From an uncultured Clostridia bacterium (GTDB lineage: Bacteria > Bacillota > Clostridia > Christensenellales > Borkfalkiaceae), in the NCBI GenBank assembly GCA_934271265.1, contig CAKQRE010000039.1, forward strand, positions 33,854 through 97,853: 64,000 nucleotides of DNA, in the 5' to 3' direction. This document shows positions 35,353 through 43,728 of the stretch, piece after piece. Positions within the stretch are counted from its first letter, which is position 1. The number at the start of each line of letters is the position of its first letter. The position numbers and the translations under genes were made by a program. The notes under the pieces are model-generated. The model saw nothing but the letters and a program-made list of their open reading frames with translations, was not told the origin of the DNA and ran no database searches.

Positions 35353-36081
35353 TTACAACGCAAACACGTGTTCGCCGATCGTGACGACCGTTTTTCTCGA
35401 AAAGATCCATTTGCTCGTCGCCACGGCGGGATTATAATAATACAAGCTCCCGTAAGACGGATCCCAGCCGTTCATCGCGTCTTTCGCGGCGGAAAGAGCC
35501 GTCCGATCCGGGCTTAGGTTGATCTGCCCGTCCTGCACGCAGGTAAAGGCGTAAGGCTGATAGATCACGCCGGAGATCGTATTGGGAAAAGACGAACTCT
35601 TCACCCGGTTCAGCACGACGGCGCCGACCGCCACCTGCCCCGCATAGGTTTCCCCCCTCGCCTCGGCGTAAATAAGCCGCGCGAGAAGGTTGGTATCCGA
35701 GCTCGAATAAGCGGAGTTTTCTTTCTGCGCGGTATTCGTGACCACGATCCCGAGAGCCGCAAGCGTTTTCGCCCCGACGATCCCGTCTGCCGTCAGTCCG
35801 TTTTTCCCCTGAAAATACACGACCGCTTTGCGCGTCTGCGCGCCGAAGATCCCGTCGACCGAACCGCCGTAATATCCCCAGTTTTTCAGTTTTTGCTGAA
35901 TTTGCCTGACCGTTGCCCCTCGGCTTCCCTGCCGCAACACGAGGGTCTCCGCCGCAAGCTCTCCGGAAACGGAAAACGTTTCCTCGTTTTTACCCCCGTT
36001 ACGTACGGCAAACGAACCGGCGGCGATCGCCGTTGCGACAAGCAGGAACGCAGCGACCGATCTGATGATTCTCTGATTCAT
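35353..36081 (-). CDS. sleB: Spore cortex-lytic enzyme SleB
   Basis: A 242-residue exported enzyme: signal peptide 1-22, peptidoglycan-binding domain 50-112 (LRQGSRGATVRQIQQKLKNW...), and a cell-wall hydrolase domain 135-242 with NLLARLIYAEARGE, whose Glu140 is the expected catalytic acid of this lytic transglycosylase family. It degrades cortex muramic-delta-lactam peptidoglycan during germination. The ATG at 36081 follows GAGGAGG. It lies upstream of ypeB as in Bacillus, and 69 bases after spoIIR. Confidence 0.93.
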   Translation of the reverse strand: MNQRIIRSVAAFLLVATAIAAGSFAVRNGGKNEETFSVSGELAAETLVLRQGSRGATVRQIQQKLKNWGYYGGSVDGIFGAQTRKAVVYFQGKNGLTADGIVGAKTLAALGIVVTNTAQKENSAYSSSDTNLLARLIYAEARGETYAGQVAVGAVVLNRVKSSSFPNTISGVIYQPYAFTCVQDGQINLSPDRTALSAAKDAMNGWDPSYGSLYYYNPAVATSKWIFSRKTVVTIGEHVFAL

Positions 36082-36150
36082 GTTACCTCCTCGAAACGCC
36101 CGAAAGCGCGACAAGGATCCTTTTTCCCGGGTCTGCCGTTCTTTCGCGGG

Positions 36151-36693
36151 CTATTTCTTTCTTTTGAATCGTTCGATTATTTCCGCAATCTTCGAGCGGT
36201 ATTCCACAGGACTGTCCGACAAAAAACAGAGGGGCGGATACACGACGCACCACCAGTTATCCCCTTTTGCCTCGCCGAGCCCGATAATCAGAGCGTCGTA
36301 ATATCCGGACGGAAGAGTCGTCTCCTCGTACGTACGGGTCGGAAACTTCTCGTTCCTTACCGTAACGGAAGAGGAATAGGAAAACCCGTTTCTTCTTAAA
36401 ACGGCGTCTGCGACCGCGCGAAGGGTATTCGCCTTGCTTCCGATCGTTTTTATCGCCTCTTCCTTCGTCCGGCACTCCGCCGCATACGGCGTTAAATAAC
36501 TCACGACGGCGTCCCGCACGAGATATTTCACCCGTTGGTCTTCTTCGTCGTTCGAATTTGCCCTGACGTGAATGCGAAGATATTCTTCCGTTTTCACGGA
36601 CGGTTCGCACCCCGTACCGCAAGCGATTGTCAACAGTATTATGACGATAAACGCCGAACTTATGCAGCAAAGCCGCGATCTTCTTTTTTTCAT
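36151..36693 (-). CDS. spoIIR: Stage II sporulation protein R
   Basis: A 180-residue secreted protein with an N-terminal hydrophobic signal (MKKRRSRLCCISSAFIVIIL...) followed by the SpoIIR core: EEYLRIHVRANSNDEEDQRV, VKYLVRDAVVSYLTPY and the terminal WWCVVYPPLCFL. It is made in the forespore and triggers SpoIIGA processing of pro-sigma-E in the mother cell. The ATG at 36693 follows AAAGGAGAG; a longer frame upstream is not supported. A sigma-F-like promoter lies 50 bases upstream, as the biology predicts. Confidence 0.93.
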   Translation of the reverse strand: MKKRRSRLCCISSAFIVIILLTIACGTGCEPSVKTEEYLRIHVRANSNDEEDQRVKYLVRDAVVSYLTPYAAECRTKEEAIKTIGSKANTLRAVADAVLRRNGFSYSSSVTVRNEKFPTRTYEETTLPSGYYDALIIGLGEAKGDNWWCVVYPPLCFLSDSPVEYRSKIAEIIERFKRKK

Positions 36694-36741
36694 GATCTCT
36701 CCTTTCCGGAAACCCGCCGTTCGCGCTCCGTTTCCGTATCC

Positions 36742-36771
36742 GATTATTGCCGCCCGGCAATGAAACAATAC
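36742..36771 (-). promoter_or_regulatory. Candidate sigma-F promoter of spoIIR
   Basis: Reverse strand: GTATT (36771-36767), 15-base spacer, GGCAATAATC (36751-36742). Compare the sigma-F consensus GYWTA-(15)-GGnrAnAnTw: four of five and nine of ten positions agree. Confidence 0.6.
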
Positions 36772-36800
36772 ATTCTTTCGGAAAATTTTTCGCCCGGCAC

Positions 36801-36828
36801 AAAAAAAACGCCGCCCGAAGGCGACGCT
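36801..36828 (-). terminator. Terminator after the DUF5684-like gene
   Basis: Reverse strand CGTCGCC-TTCG-GGCGGCG followed by eight Ts; one mismatch in the 7-base stem. Confidence 0.75.
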
Positions 36829-36850
36829 TGTCTGCTGTTTTGTTTTCCGA

Positions 36851-37537
36851 TCATTCCGGATCGGAACCTCCATGTTCATCCGGTTTATCCGTATCGTCCG
36901 CGGCGCAAGTTCCGCCGTCGGCTCGCGCGTCTTCGGAATTGCCCGTACCGTCCGCGTTTTCCGAAGCGTCGGAAGTTTCCGTATCGTAATAAAACGGAAC
37001 GTCCTCCGAATCCTCGTAAAAACCTTTGCTCTTTGCTATTCTGACCGCCGCGCCCGGAATATAATCTCCGAGATACACGGAACCGTCGAACGCGAGAACA
37101 AACAGAAAAATATGCGGCAGAAACAGCAATCCTACCGAAAACGCGGTTTCATGCCCGAAGGATCTCGAAAGCGCGAGACAAAATCTCACTTGAACGACTA
37201 TAAGAACGACGGCGCAAAGCAAAGCCGGAAGCAACAGCGCGGGCGTAGAGTAGGAATAAGCGGAAAAAGCGATGCAGGGAATCGTGAAAATGAATTCTAT
37301 CCAATAGAGAAAAGGTTTCCCCGCTATTTTGAAAAGCAGGAATTGCCCGTAAATCGGTATCAGTGCCTTCCACCACGCTTCCCCGACTTTGATAAACACA
37401 AATATTTCGGCAACCACGTAAATCAGAGAAGAGATGATGACGATCAATTTGGCCGCCGCATCCGGAATGCCAACGGAACTCGTAGGGGAGCTTCCCGCCA
37501 AAAGATTCATTGCCGCCAAAAGGTTCATTGCCGCCAT
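36851..37537 (-). CDS. DUF5684-like membrane protein
   Basis: A 228-residue integral membrane protein with about four hydrophobic segments between residues 28 and 150; WWKALIPIYGQFLLFKIAGKP matches the characteristic loop of DUF5684-type proteins. The last 60 residues are an acidic, Asp/Glu/Ser-rich tail. The N-terminus MAAMNLLAAMNLLAGSS comes from an imperfect 18-base tandem repeat (GCCGCCAAAAGRTTCATT on the plus strand), so its length may vary. A TTGCCA-17-TATAAT promoter precedes it. Function unknown. Confidence 0.75.
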   Translation of the reverse strand: MAAMNLLAAMNLLAGSSPTSSVGIPDAAAKLIVIISSLIYVVAEIFVFIKVGEAWWKALIPIYGQFLLFKIAGKPFLYWIEFIFTIPCIAFSAYSYSTPALLLPALLCAVVLIVVQVRFCLALSRSFGHETAFSVGLLFLPHIFLFVLAFDGSVYLGDYIPGAAVRIAKSKGFYEDSEDVPFYYDTETSDASENADGTGNSEDARADGGTCAADDTDKPDEHGGSDPE

Positions 37538-37592
37538 AATTTTCCACCGCCGATATATTATTTAATCGATATATATATTATATCCTGTAAAA

Positions 37593-37621
37593 ATTATAGC
37601 ATATTCCCCCGGTCATGGCAA
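37593..37621 (-). promoter_or_regulatory. Sigma-A promoter of the DUF5684-like gene
   Basis: Reverse strand: TTGCCA (37621-37616), 17-base spacer, TATAAT (37598-37593). Confidence 0.8.
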
Positions 37622-37685
37622 GCGTTTTTCAAAAAAATATTCCGCGATATCGCAATATTCGATGGAACGATCATGGCGGTATTCC

Positions 37686-37715
37686 GGCATAAACCGCCGT
37701 GCGAAGACATAAAGA
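37686..37715 (+). promoter_or_regulatory. Possible sigma-E promoter of spoIIID
   Basis: GGCATAAA, 14-base spacer, CATAAAGA, compared with the sigma-E pattern GKCATATT-(13/14)-CATACAMT. The -35 is fair and the -10 partial. spoIIID is known to belong to the sigma-E regulon. Confidence 0.35.
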
Positions 37716-37738
37716 TATATCGTCCGGAGGATTCTTTT

Positions 37739-37999
37739 TTGTATTACGATATCGACGCAAGGGTTCTGAAAGAAGGAGAATATATCGTGCGCTTCCGCGC
37801 CACCGTGCGACAGGCGGCTAAAGTTTTCGGCGTGAGCAAGTCTACCGTACATTACGACATGGTGAAAAGGCTTCCCTCGCTCGACGAAGATCTGTCCGCC
37901 CGCGTGCGCGAGCTTTTGTCGATCAATCTGTCCGAACGCCATATCCGCGGCGGGATCGCCACGAGAAAAAAATATAAAAACCGTACTATAAGCCGATAA
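37739..37999 (+). CDS. spoIIID: Sporulation transcriptional regulator SpoIIID (TTG start)
   Basis: An 86-residue DNA-binding protein for mother-cell gene control. FRATVRQAAKVFGVSKSTVHYDMVKRLP is the helix-turn-helix, and RHIRGGIATRKKYK is the conserved basic tail. The start is a TTG at 37739: GGAGG lies eight bases upstream, and from there the protein aligns without gaps to Bacillus SpoIIID (initiator, then YYDIDARVLKEGEYIV against HDYIKERTIKIGKYIV). An ATG at 37673 would add 22 residues without a ribosome site. The final TISR and stop are encoded by a copy of the dispersed TATAAGCCGAT motif (37987-37997), beyond the normal family end. Confidence 0.92.
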   Translation: MYYDIDARVLKEGEYIVRFRATVRQAAKVFGVSKSTVHYDMVKRLPSLDEDLSARVRELLSINLSERHIRGGIATRKKYKNRTISR

Positions 38000-38026
38000 T
38001 TACACTTTTATTCTACTTATCCGGTC

Positions 38027-38884
38027 TCAAAAAACCGATCGGCCCCCTCTTTTTTCCCGCACGTAAACGTTTAAAACGATACCGAAAACAAGCCCGCGCG
38101 TTACGGCGTAAAGCCATACGAGAAAGACGATCAGAGCGGCAAGTTTCCCGTACAGGCGATCGTATGCGGGGAAAAAACGCAGATACAGCGTAAACCCGAC
38201 GGTAAAAACGACCCAGAACGAAAAGGTGAACGCCACGCCGACGAAAAGATCCCCGATCCCCGCACGGAAAGGACAAGCCAGCCGATGTACGACAAACAGA
38301 ACGACAACCGACGAACAGACGGACAGGAAAGCGGACGCGACGGAAGCAAAAGCCCCCGCGGAGAATACGGAATTGAGCGCGACGCCGACCCCTGCGGAAA
38401 GGAGGACGATCAGAAGAAGCAAAAATACGGCGACGAAAGACAGCACCCGCAGGAACACCGTTTTCCTTTTTTCACGTTTTCCGTACACTTCTTCCCCGAT
38501 TTTTCCGAGATAGTAAAAGCAGACGGAAGAAGAATAAAGGTTTGTAAAGAAAAAAAGCACCCCCGCGGAGACGGAAGAGAAATTTGTTTCCCTCAGGATC
38601 TCGCCGATCATTCTTCCCGTTCCGACCGGAAAAGGGACAAGAGAAGGACGGAAGGAAAATCCGAAAAAGGAAACCAGACGTGCGATCACAAACAACAGGG
38701 GCACCACCCCGAGCAGAAGATAAAACGCAAGGCTCGCGGAAAAAAGAGAGACCTTCTTGTCCTTCAGAAAGGATAAGAACTCCCTGACGTCCCGCCATGC
38801 CCGCGCCGCTTTTTCCGCCGCCGTACCGCGCCTTGTCGTACGGCGTTTTTTCGTTGTTCTCCTCTCGCCTTTCGCCTTTTTCAT
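38027..38884 (-). CDS. YihY/RbnA-type inner-membrane protein
   Basis: A 285-residue membrane protein with a basic cytoplasmic start and about six membrane segments. LKDKKVSLFSASLAFYLLLGVVPLLF and the late YGKLAALIVFLVWLYAVTRGLVFGIVLN fit the YihY/virulence-factor-BrkB family, whose biochemical role is unsettled. I set the start at 38884 (MKKAKGERR); no good ribosome site is visible there, and the longer frame to 39004 would begin inside a dispersed repeat, so the start is uncertain. Convergent with spoIIID. Confidence 0.8.
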   Translation of the reverse strand: MKKAKGERRTTKKRRTTRRGTAAEKAARAWRDVREFLSFLKDKKVSLFSASLAFYLLLGVVPLLFVIARLVSFFGFSFRPSLVPFPVGTGRMIGEILRETNFSSVSAGVLFFFTNLYSSSVCFYYLGKIGEEVYGKREKRKTVFLRVLSFVAVFLLLLIVLLSAGVGVALNSVFSAGAFASVASAFLSVCSSVVVLFVVHRLACPFRAGIGDLFVGVAFTFSFWVVFTVGFTLYLRFFPAYDRLYGKLAALIVFLVWLYAVTRGLVFGIVLNVYVREKRGGRSVF

Positions 38885-38981
38885 AAAACAAGTATGCGCA
38901 GACTTGAGCCGGGTTTGCACGCTTTTTACAAAAAACGGGAAAAAAAGCGAATATTTCCCGTATTTCGCAAAAAGAAACGAG

Positions 38982-39014
38982 CTATAATCGGATAGGCTTA
39001 ACATTCGTCGTCAC
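38982..39014 (-). repeat. Dispersed TAGGCTTAACATTCGTC block
   Basis: Reverse strand GTGACGACGAATGTTAAGCC then TATCCGATTATAG, nearly matching the blocks at 49374-49399 and 63874-63895. On the other strand, 39040-39105 resembles the 3' end of the gene cut by the right window edge (see findings). The 150 bases hold no intact gene. Confidence 0.65.
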
Positions 39015-39154
39015 CGACTGTTTTACGGCGAAAGCCCGGGAAAAGGGCGGGAAAGAAGCTATAAGGTATTCGGCGATAGCATTACAAAGCCTATGCGCGA
39101 CATAAAAAAACGTCGGAAATCACGATCGTTCCGCACGGAAGGAGAATAAGAAAA

Positions 39155-39886
39155 ATGTATCTCTTTTTAAAATCGGCAACACAATCTTTGTTCGCCGTGT
39201 TCGGATTCTGGAAGATCGCCGCCGCGATCGCGGCGATTTATCTCGCGATCGCACTGATCGTCTTCGTTGCGGGGATCTTTTCGCCGAAATACGCGAAGGC
39301 AGATAAAACGTGGTGTCTCATTCTCCTTCTTCTCACCGTGATAGCGGAGCTTCTCGCGGCAATATACGAAACGGCGAAGATCGGACCGCTGCTCCCCGTA
39401 ACGGACAAGATTCACGCAATCGCCGCCGCGACCGGACTTTTCCTCGACGTGTGTATGTGTATTCTTCTTTTTCTGCGCCGGTTCGTTCCCGAAACGCTTT
39501 CTCCGAAAGAGAAAAGGATCGTAGCGAAACTGATCCGCGAAGGAACCGACGTCGATCCGACGGAAGCAGCACTTCGCCCTTCCGTGATCCCGCGGGCGTT
39601 TTCCGCAACCGGCTGCGTGAGACGAATCGAGAAAATACGAACCTATAAGCCGATTAACGATCTTTCTGACGGAATAGACCGCCTGAATTACAATAAGATC
39701 GCCTACTATATCGAACGGCTGCGGCATTACAATCTTTCGATTTGCGAGAAAGACGAACTCGACAAACTTTCCGTCGATATCCGCAAATACTCCGCCCGCG
39801 CCCCGTCGGACTTCGAGCGCGCCGCCTTCGGGAACAGACTGCTCACCCTCGTGAAGATCCTCGCCAGGTATAACGAACAAGATTAA
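39155..39886 (+). CDS. Hypothetical membrane protein
   Basis: A 243-residue protein with three hydrophobic segments (about 15-45, 53-72, 88-107) and a cytoplasmic, helix-rich C-terminal half rich in charged residues. The ATG at 39155 follows GAAGGAGAATAAG. No family recognised. Two repeats intrude on it: the TATAAGCCGATTAA motif at 39644-39657 encodes YKPIN inside the protein, and the end of the gene (EQD and stop) is formed by the dispersed hairpin element at 39877. Confidence 0.7.
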   Translation: MYLFLKSATQSLFAVFGFWKIAAAIAAIYLAIALIVFVAGIFSPKYAKADKTWCLILLLLTVIAELLAAIYETAKIGPLLPVTDKIHAIAAATGLFLDVCMCILLFLRRFVPETLSPKEKRIVAKLIREGTDVDPTEAALRPSVIPRAFSATGCVRRIEKIRTYKPINDLSDGIDRLNYNKIAYYIERLRHYNLSICEKDELDKLSVDIRKYSARAPSDFERAAFGNRLLTLVKILARYNEQD

Positions 39887-39905
39887 TACGAGCCTTGCCC
39901 GGCAT
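39877..39905 (+). repeat. Dispersed hairpin element, copy C
   Basis: ACAAGATTAATACGAGCC followed by TTGCCCGGCAT; the left palindromic arm is missing. It overlaps and supplies the stop codon of the preceding gene. Confidence 0.7.
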
Positions 39906-39935
39906 TACGTTGCCTAAGCGATTCAACCGACAAAG

Positions 39936-40012
39936 AAAAACACCTTCCTCAAAATCTTCCCGAATCCGTCAGGATCGTCGGGGCAGAATGAAGAAGGTGT
40001 TTTTATTTTTTC
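39936..40012. terminator. Bidirectional terminator
   Basis: AAAAACACCTTC and GAAGGTGTTTTT are perfect 12-base arms around a structured loop of about 45 bases, with a T-run on the right. It serves the membrane-protein gene and the convergent oxidoreductase. Confidence 0.8.
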
Positions 40013-40037
40013 GATCCGAAAAAACCCTGATCGGGAA

Positions 40038-41429
40038 TCAGTCGAATTTTAATTTGCGCGCCATCATCACGCCCATCACGGAAGCCATCATCAGACCGCG
40101 CGTCCACCCGGAGGAATCGCCGAGGCAATGAAGGTTTTTGATGTTGGTGTTGAAATCGTCGTCCATTTTGATTTTATTGGAGTAAAATTTCAATTCCGGC
40201 GAATAAAGAAGAGTTTCCGTGCTCGCAAATCCGGGAACGACCATATCGAGCTGTTTGATGAAATTGAGGATATTCGTCAGCGTGCGGTAAGGCATCGCGG
40301 CGGTGATATCCCCCGCGACCGCGTCGGGAAGGGTCGGACGGACGTTGGACTGCATCAGTTCCTTTGCCCACGTTCTCTTTCCGTCCAGAATATCGCCGTA
40401 ACGCTGAACGAGGATATGCCCGTCGCCGAGCATATTCGTCAGCTCGCCGATTTTTTTCGCGTATTCGATGGGCTGATTGAACGGATAAGTGAAGTTATGC
40501 GAGCAAAGAATGGAAAGATTGGTATTGTCCGACTTTCTGTCTTTATAGGAATGTCCGTTCACGACGGCAAGATTGTCGTCGTAATTCTCCTGCGCCACAT
40601 AGCCGCCCGGATTCTGGCAGAACGTTCTCACCTTATTTTTGAAGGGTGCGGGATAGCCGATGAGCTTGGATTCGTAAAGAACCTTATTCACCTCTTCCAT
40701 CACTTCGTTTCTCACTTCCACCCTTACGCCGATATCGACGGTGGAAGGCTGATGTTCGATCCCGTGCTCGCTGCACATGGTTTCCAGCCACGCCGCGCCT
40801 CTGCGCCCCGTCGCCACGATCACCTTTTCGGCATAGATCGTTTCCTCTTTTCCGGCGCGCGTCACGACGGCGCCTTTGCAAACGTTGCCCTCGATGATCA
40901 CGTTGCCGCAATCGGTATGGAAAAGCATTTCGACGCCGTGTTCGAGCAGATACTGTTCGATCGCATAATAAATGCTTTGCGCTTTTTCCGTGCCGAGGTG
41001 GCGGATGGGACAATCGACGAGTTTCAACCCCGCGACGATCGCCTTTCTGCGGATCTCGCGGATCTCCTCGGGATGATCGACGCCTTCGATCTTCGTGTCC
41101 GCGCCGAATTCGAGATAAATGCCGTCCACGTAGCCGATATATTCCTGCACGACGTCGTGTCCGATCTGATCGGGCAATGCCCCGCCGACGTAGGACGAAA
41201 GAGAAAGTTTTCCGTCCGAAAACGCGCCCGCGCCCGAAAAGCCCGTCGTGATGGCGCAGTTTTTACAACCCATGCAGTGTCCCGTGGTGTGTTTGGGGCA
41301 AACCCTTTTTTCCACCGGTGCGCCCTTTTCCACGATGGTGATTTTCTTTCCGCAACCTTTACGGACGAGTTCGAACGCGGTAAAAATACCCGCGGGACCC
41401 GCCCCGATGATCAATACGCCTGTATTCAT
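40038..41429 (-). CDS. NAD(P)/FAD-dependent oxidoreductase
   Basis: A 463-residue flavoprotein. MNTGVLIIGAGPAGIFTAFEL is the dinucleotide fold; KHTTGHCMGCKNCAITTGFSGAG contains three closely spaced Cys; ATGRRGAAWLE and the final LHCLGDSSGWTRGLMMASVMG complete the FAD-binding elements. This is the 'FAD-dependent dehydrogenase' group of COG2509, of unknown substrate. The ATG at 41429 has GGGAGGAA; a longer upstream frame is not supported. It starts 110 bases after the MscS gene in the same direction. Confidence 0.88.
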   Translation of the reverse strand: MNTGVLIIGAGPAGIFTAFELVRKGCGKKITIVEKGAPVEKRVCPKHTTGHCMGCKNCAITTGFSGAGAFSDGKLSLSSYVGGALPDQIGHDVVQEYIGYVDGIYLEFGADTKIEGVDHPEEIREIRRKAIVAGLKLVDCPIRHLGTEKAQSIYYAIEQYLLEHGVEMLFHTDCGNVIIEGNVCKGAVVTRAGKEETIYAEKVIVATGRRGAAWLETMCSEHGIEHQPSTVDIGVRVEVRNEVMEEVNKVLYESKLIGYPAPFKNKVRTFCQNPGGYVAQENYDDNLAVVNGHSYKDRKSDNTNLSILCSHNFTYPFNQPIEYAKKIGELTNMLGDGHILVQRYGDILDGKRTWAKELMQSNVRPTLPDAVAGDITAAMPYRTLTNILNFIKQLDMVVPGFASTETLLYSPELKFYSNKIKMDDDFNTNIKNLHCLGDSSGWTRGLMMASVMGVMMARKLKFD

Positions 41430-41538
41430 TCGATTTGATTCCTCCCGGATTCTATATTTACGAATCATCTGTTTCTTATGCCGCCGCGGCGTTTTTCCCT
41501 GCCCCGTCGGCGTTTTTCTTTTGTCTCTTCCCCGCCGG

Positions 41539-42459
41539 TCAGTCCTTTTCCGCACCGTCGGAAACGTCGCCTTTGCGGTCGAGATGAACGTCTAACTGGT
41601 TGAAGGGGATCTCGATACCGAGCTCGTCGAACTTCGCCTTGATCTGCTCGTTCAGATCGAAATAAACGTCCCAGTAATCGTCCGTTTTCGTCCACGCCTT
41701 GACGGAAAGGACGATCGCGCTGTTGCCGTGTTCGGAGATCCTGCACGAAGGCGCGGGATCTTTCAGGATCTTATCGTGTGCGGAGGCAACTTCGAGCACC
41801 GCCTGCTGCGCCTTTCCGAAATCGGCGGAATAAGCGATGGTGTACGTTCTTTCCACCCTTCTCGTCGCCTTCTTCGTATAATTCACCACGGTGGAATTGG
41901 CAAGCGTGCCGTTCGGGATCGCCACCATGCGGTTATCGTACGTGCGGAGATAGGTATAAATAAGCCCGATCTCTTCCACGAATCCTTCTTCGCCGAGCGC
42001 GCCGACGTAATCGTCCACGTGAAAAGGTCTCGTCACGATGATCAGCACGCCGCCCGCCACGTTGGAAAGAGCGCCCTGCATGGCAAGCCCGATTCCGAGC
42101 CCGACCGTCGTCAACAGCGCGGTCAGAGCGGAGATATCGATCCCCACGTAACTCATCAGCGTGAGCACGATCAGAACTTTCATTCCGACTTTAAACACCG
42201 CGATCAGCGTTTTGCTCAGCGTTTTATCCCATTTCTTCCTCTCGCTCAGTTTTTTCATCGAACGAGAGATCGAATTCACGATCGCAAAACAAACAACGAG
42301 CAACAAGATCGCGATCAGGATCTTCACGCCTTGTCCTTTGCACCACGCGATCAGGCGATTCAGCGCGCCTTCCAGCGTCGTGCCGGTCACCGCCTGCGCG
42401 GCGGAATCCGTTGTTTCCGCGGCAAAAGCGATCGCCGCGCGATTTATCGTCATATTCAT
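41539..42459 (-). CDS. Small-conductance mechanosensitive channel (MscS family)
   Basis: A 306-residue membrane protein. Two or three membrane segments (about 45-65, 85-107 and the pore helix) include GLGIGLAMQGALSNVAGGVLI, the Gly/Ala-rich pore-lining TM3 of MscS, then the beta domain (RPFHVDDYVGALGEEGFVEE, PNGTLANSTVVNYT) and the alpha/beta vestibule. Releases solutes upon hypo-osmotic shock. GGAAGGAGA precedes the ATG. Confidence 0.92.
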   Translation of the reverse strand: MNMTINRAAIAFAAETTDSAAQAVTGTTLEGALNRLIAWCKGQGVKILIAILLLVVCFAIVNSISRSMKKLSERKKWDKTLSKTLIAVFKVGMKVLIVLTLMSYVGIDISALTALLTTVGLGIGLAMQGALSNVAGGVLIIVTRPFHVDDYVGALGEEGFVEEIGLIYTYLRTYDNRMVAIPNGTLANSTVVNYTKKATRRVERTYTIAYSADFGKAQQAVLEVASAHDKILKDPAPSCRISEHGNSAIVLSVKAWTKTDDYWDVYFDLNEQIKAKFDELGIEIPFNQLDVHLDRKGDVSDGAEKD

Positions 42460-42505
42460 TCTCCTTCCGGCAAGCCGAACGACTTTTCTGCTAATAAGGT
42501 CGATA

Positions 42506-42518
42506 AACGGCTTATAGC
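42506..42518 (-). repeat. Dispersed TATAAGCCG motif
   Basis: CGGCTTATAG on the plus strand, about 12 bases beyond the ychF stop codon. Confidence 0.6.
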
Positions 42519-42528
42519 CTCGTTTCTC

Positions 42529-43626
42529 TTATACGTTAAAGCGGAACAACACAACGTCTCCGTCCTTCATCACGTAATCTTTTCCTTCCGAACGAACTTT
42601 GCCGAGTTCTTTCGCCTTGGTGTAGCTTCCGCATTCGAGAAGGACTTTCCAGTCCACGCATTCGGCGCGGATGAATCCCTTTTCGAAATCGGTGTGGATC
42701 TTACCCGCCGCCTGCGGCGCTTTCGTCCCCTCGGCGATCGTCCAGGCGCGCGTTTCCGGTTCTCCCGCCGTCAGAAAACTGATCAGTCCCAGTAATTTAT
42801 ACGACGCCTTCACAAGCCTGTTCAGTCCGCTTTCTTTCAATCCGAGATCGCCGAGGAACACTTCGGCTTCGTCGGGCGGAAGTTCGGAGATCTCCTCTTC
42901 GGTGCGGGCGCAGATGACGAGGGTCTCGCTCCCTTCCGTCTTCGCGTATTCCTTTACCGCCTTCACCATGGGGATATCGTCCTCCGGCTTACCCATGTCG
43001 GCTTCGGCAATGTTCGCCGCATAGATGACCGGTTTCGACGAAAGAAGGAAGAGTCCGTCCACGTATTTCTGCTCGTCTTCGTCGAGTTCCATGCCGCGCA
43101 CCGGTTTTTCCGCTTCGAGGCGATCGAGCACTTTTTTCAGAAGGGCGGCTTCGATCTGATATTTTTTATCGCCCGACTTGATCATGCCGTACGCCTTATC
43201 GTAACGTTTCTGAACCGTTTCGATGTCGGCGAGAATGAGTTCGAGATTGATGATACCGATGTCGCGCACGGGGTCGACCGTCTGCTCCACGTGGGTGATG
43301 TTTTCGTCTTCGAAACACCGCACGACGTGCACGATCGCGTCTACCTCGCGGATATGAGAAAGAAATTTATTGCCGAGACCTTCCCCTTTGGAAGCTCCCT
43401 TCACAAGCCCGGCGATATCCACGAATTCGATGGTGGCGGGCGTGATCTTTTTGCAATTGTAAAGCGCGGCGAGTTTTGCCAGTCTCTCGTCGGGAACGGC
43501 GACCACGCCGACGTTCGGTTCTATGGTACAGAACGGAAAATTCGCCATCTGTGCACCCGCATGGGTGATGGCGTTGAAAAGAGTCGATTTGCCGACGTTC
43601 GGCAAGCCTACCACTCCTAATTTCAT
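42529..43626 (-). CDS. ychF: Redox-regulated ATPase/GTPase YchF
   Basis: A 365-residue Obg-family protein. P-loop GLPNVGKSTLFNAI, switch-region FVDIAGLVKGASKGEGLGNKFL, the atypical NxxE-type specificity segment (YAANIAEADMG) that shifts YchF toward ATP, and the C-terminal TGS domain (FLTAGEPETRAWTI to KDYVMKDGDVVLFRFNV). Full length. The ATG at 43626 has GGAGA 8 bases upstream, and TTGAAT-17-TATAAT lies about 70 bases upstream. Divergent from argS. Confidence 0.96.
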   Translation of the reverse strand: MKLGVVGLPNVGKSTLFNAITHAGAQMANFPFCTIEPNVGVVAVPDERLAKLAALYNCKKITPATIEFVDIAGLVKGASKGEGLGNKFLSHIREVDAIVHVVRCFEDENITHVEQTVDPVRDIGIINLELILADIETVQKRYDKAYGMIKSGDKKYQIEAALLKKVLDRLEAEKPVRGMELDEDEQKYVDGLFLLSSKPVIYAANIAEADMGKPEDDIPMVKAVKEYAKTEGSETLVICARTEEEISELPPDEAEVFLGDLGLKESGLNRLVKASYKLLGLISFLTAGEPETRAWTIAEGTKAPQAAGKIHTDFEKGFIRAECVDWKVLLECGSYTKAKELGKVRSEGKDYVMKDGDVVLFRFNV

Positions 43627-43692
43627 GATTGTTCTCCGAAATAACGTATTTGTCTGCCGAAAAACGGAGATCTCCGTCCGGACGACTTATCT

Positions 43693-43721
43693 ATTATACA
43701 ATAACTTTCGAAAATATTCAA
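43693..43721 (-). promoter_or_regulatory. Sigma-A promoter of ychF
   Basis: Reverse strand: TTGAAT (43721-43716), 17-base spacer, TATAAT (43698-43693). Confidence 0.85.
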
Positions 43722-43728
43722 TCTTTTG

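Noticed and set aside
34852..35517. Long open frames on the plus strand opposite ypeB/sleB
   Set aside because: They arise because the Lys/Glu/Arg-rich codons of the YpeB extension give few stops in reverse; no ribosome sites and Phe/Arg-biased nonsense composition.
36872..37672. N-terminal extension of the spoIIID frame by nearly 270 codons
   Set aside because: The extension is antisense to the DUF5684-like membrane protein; GGAGG and homology fix the TTG start at 37739.
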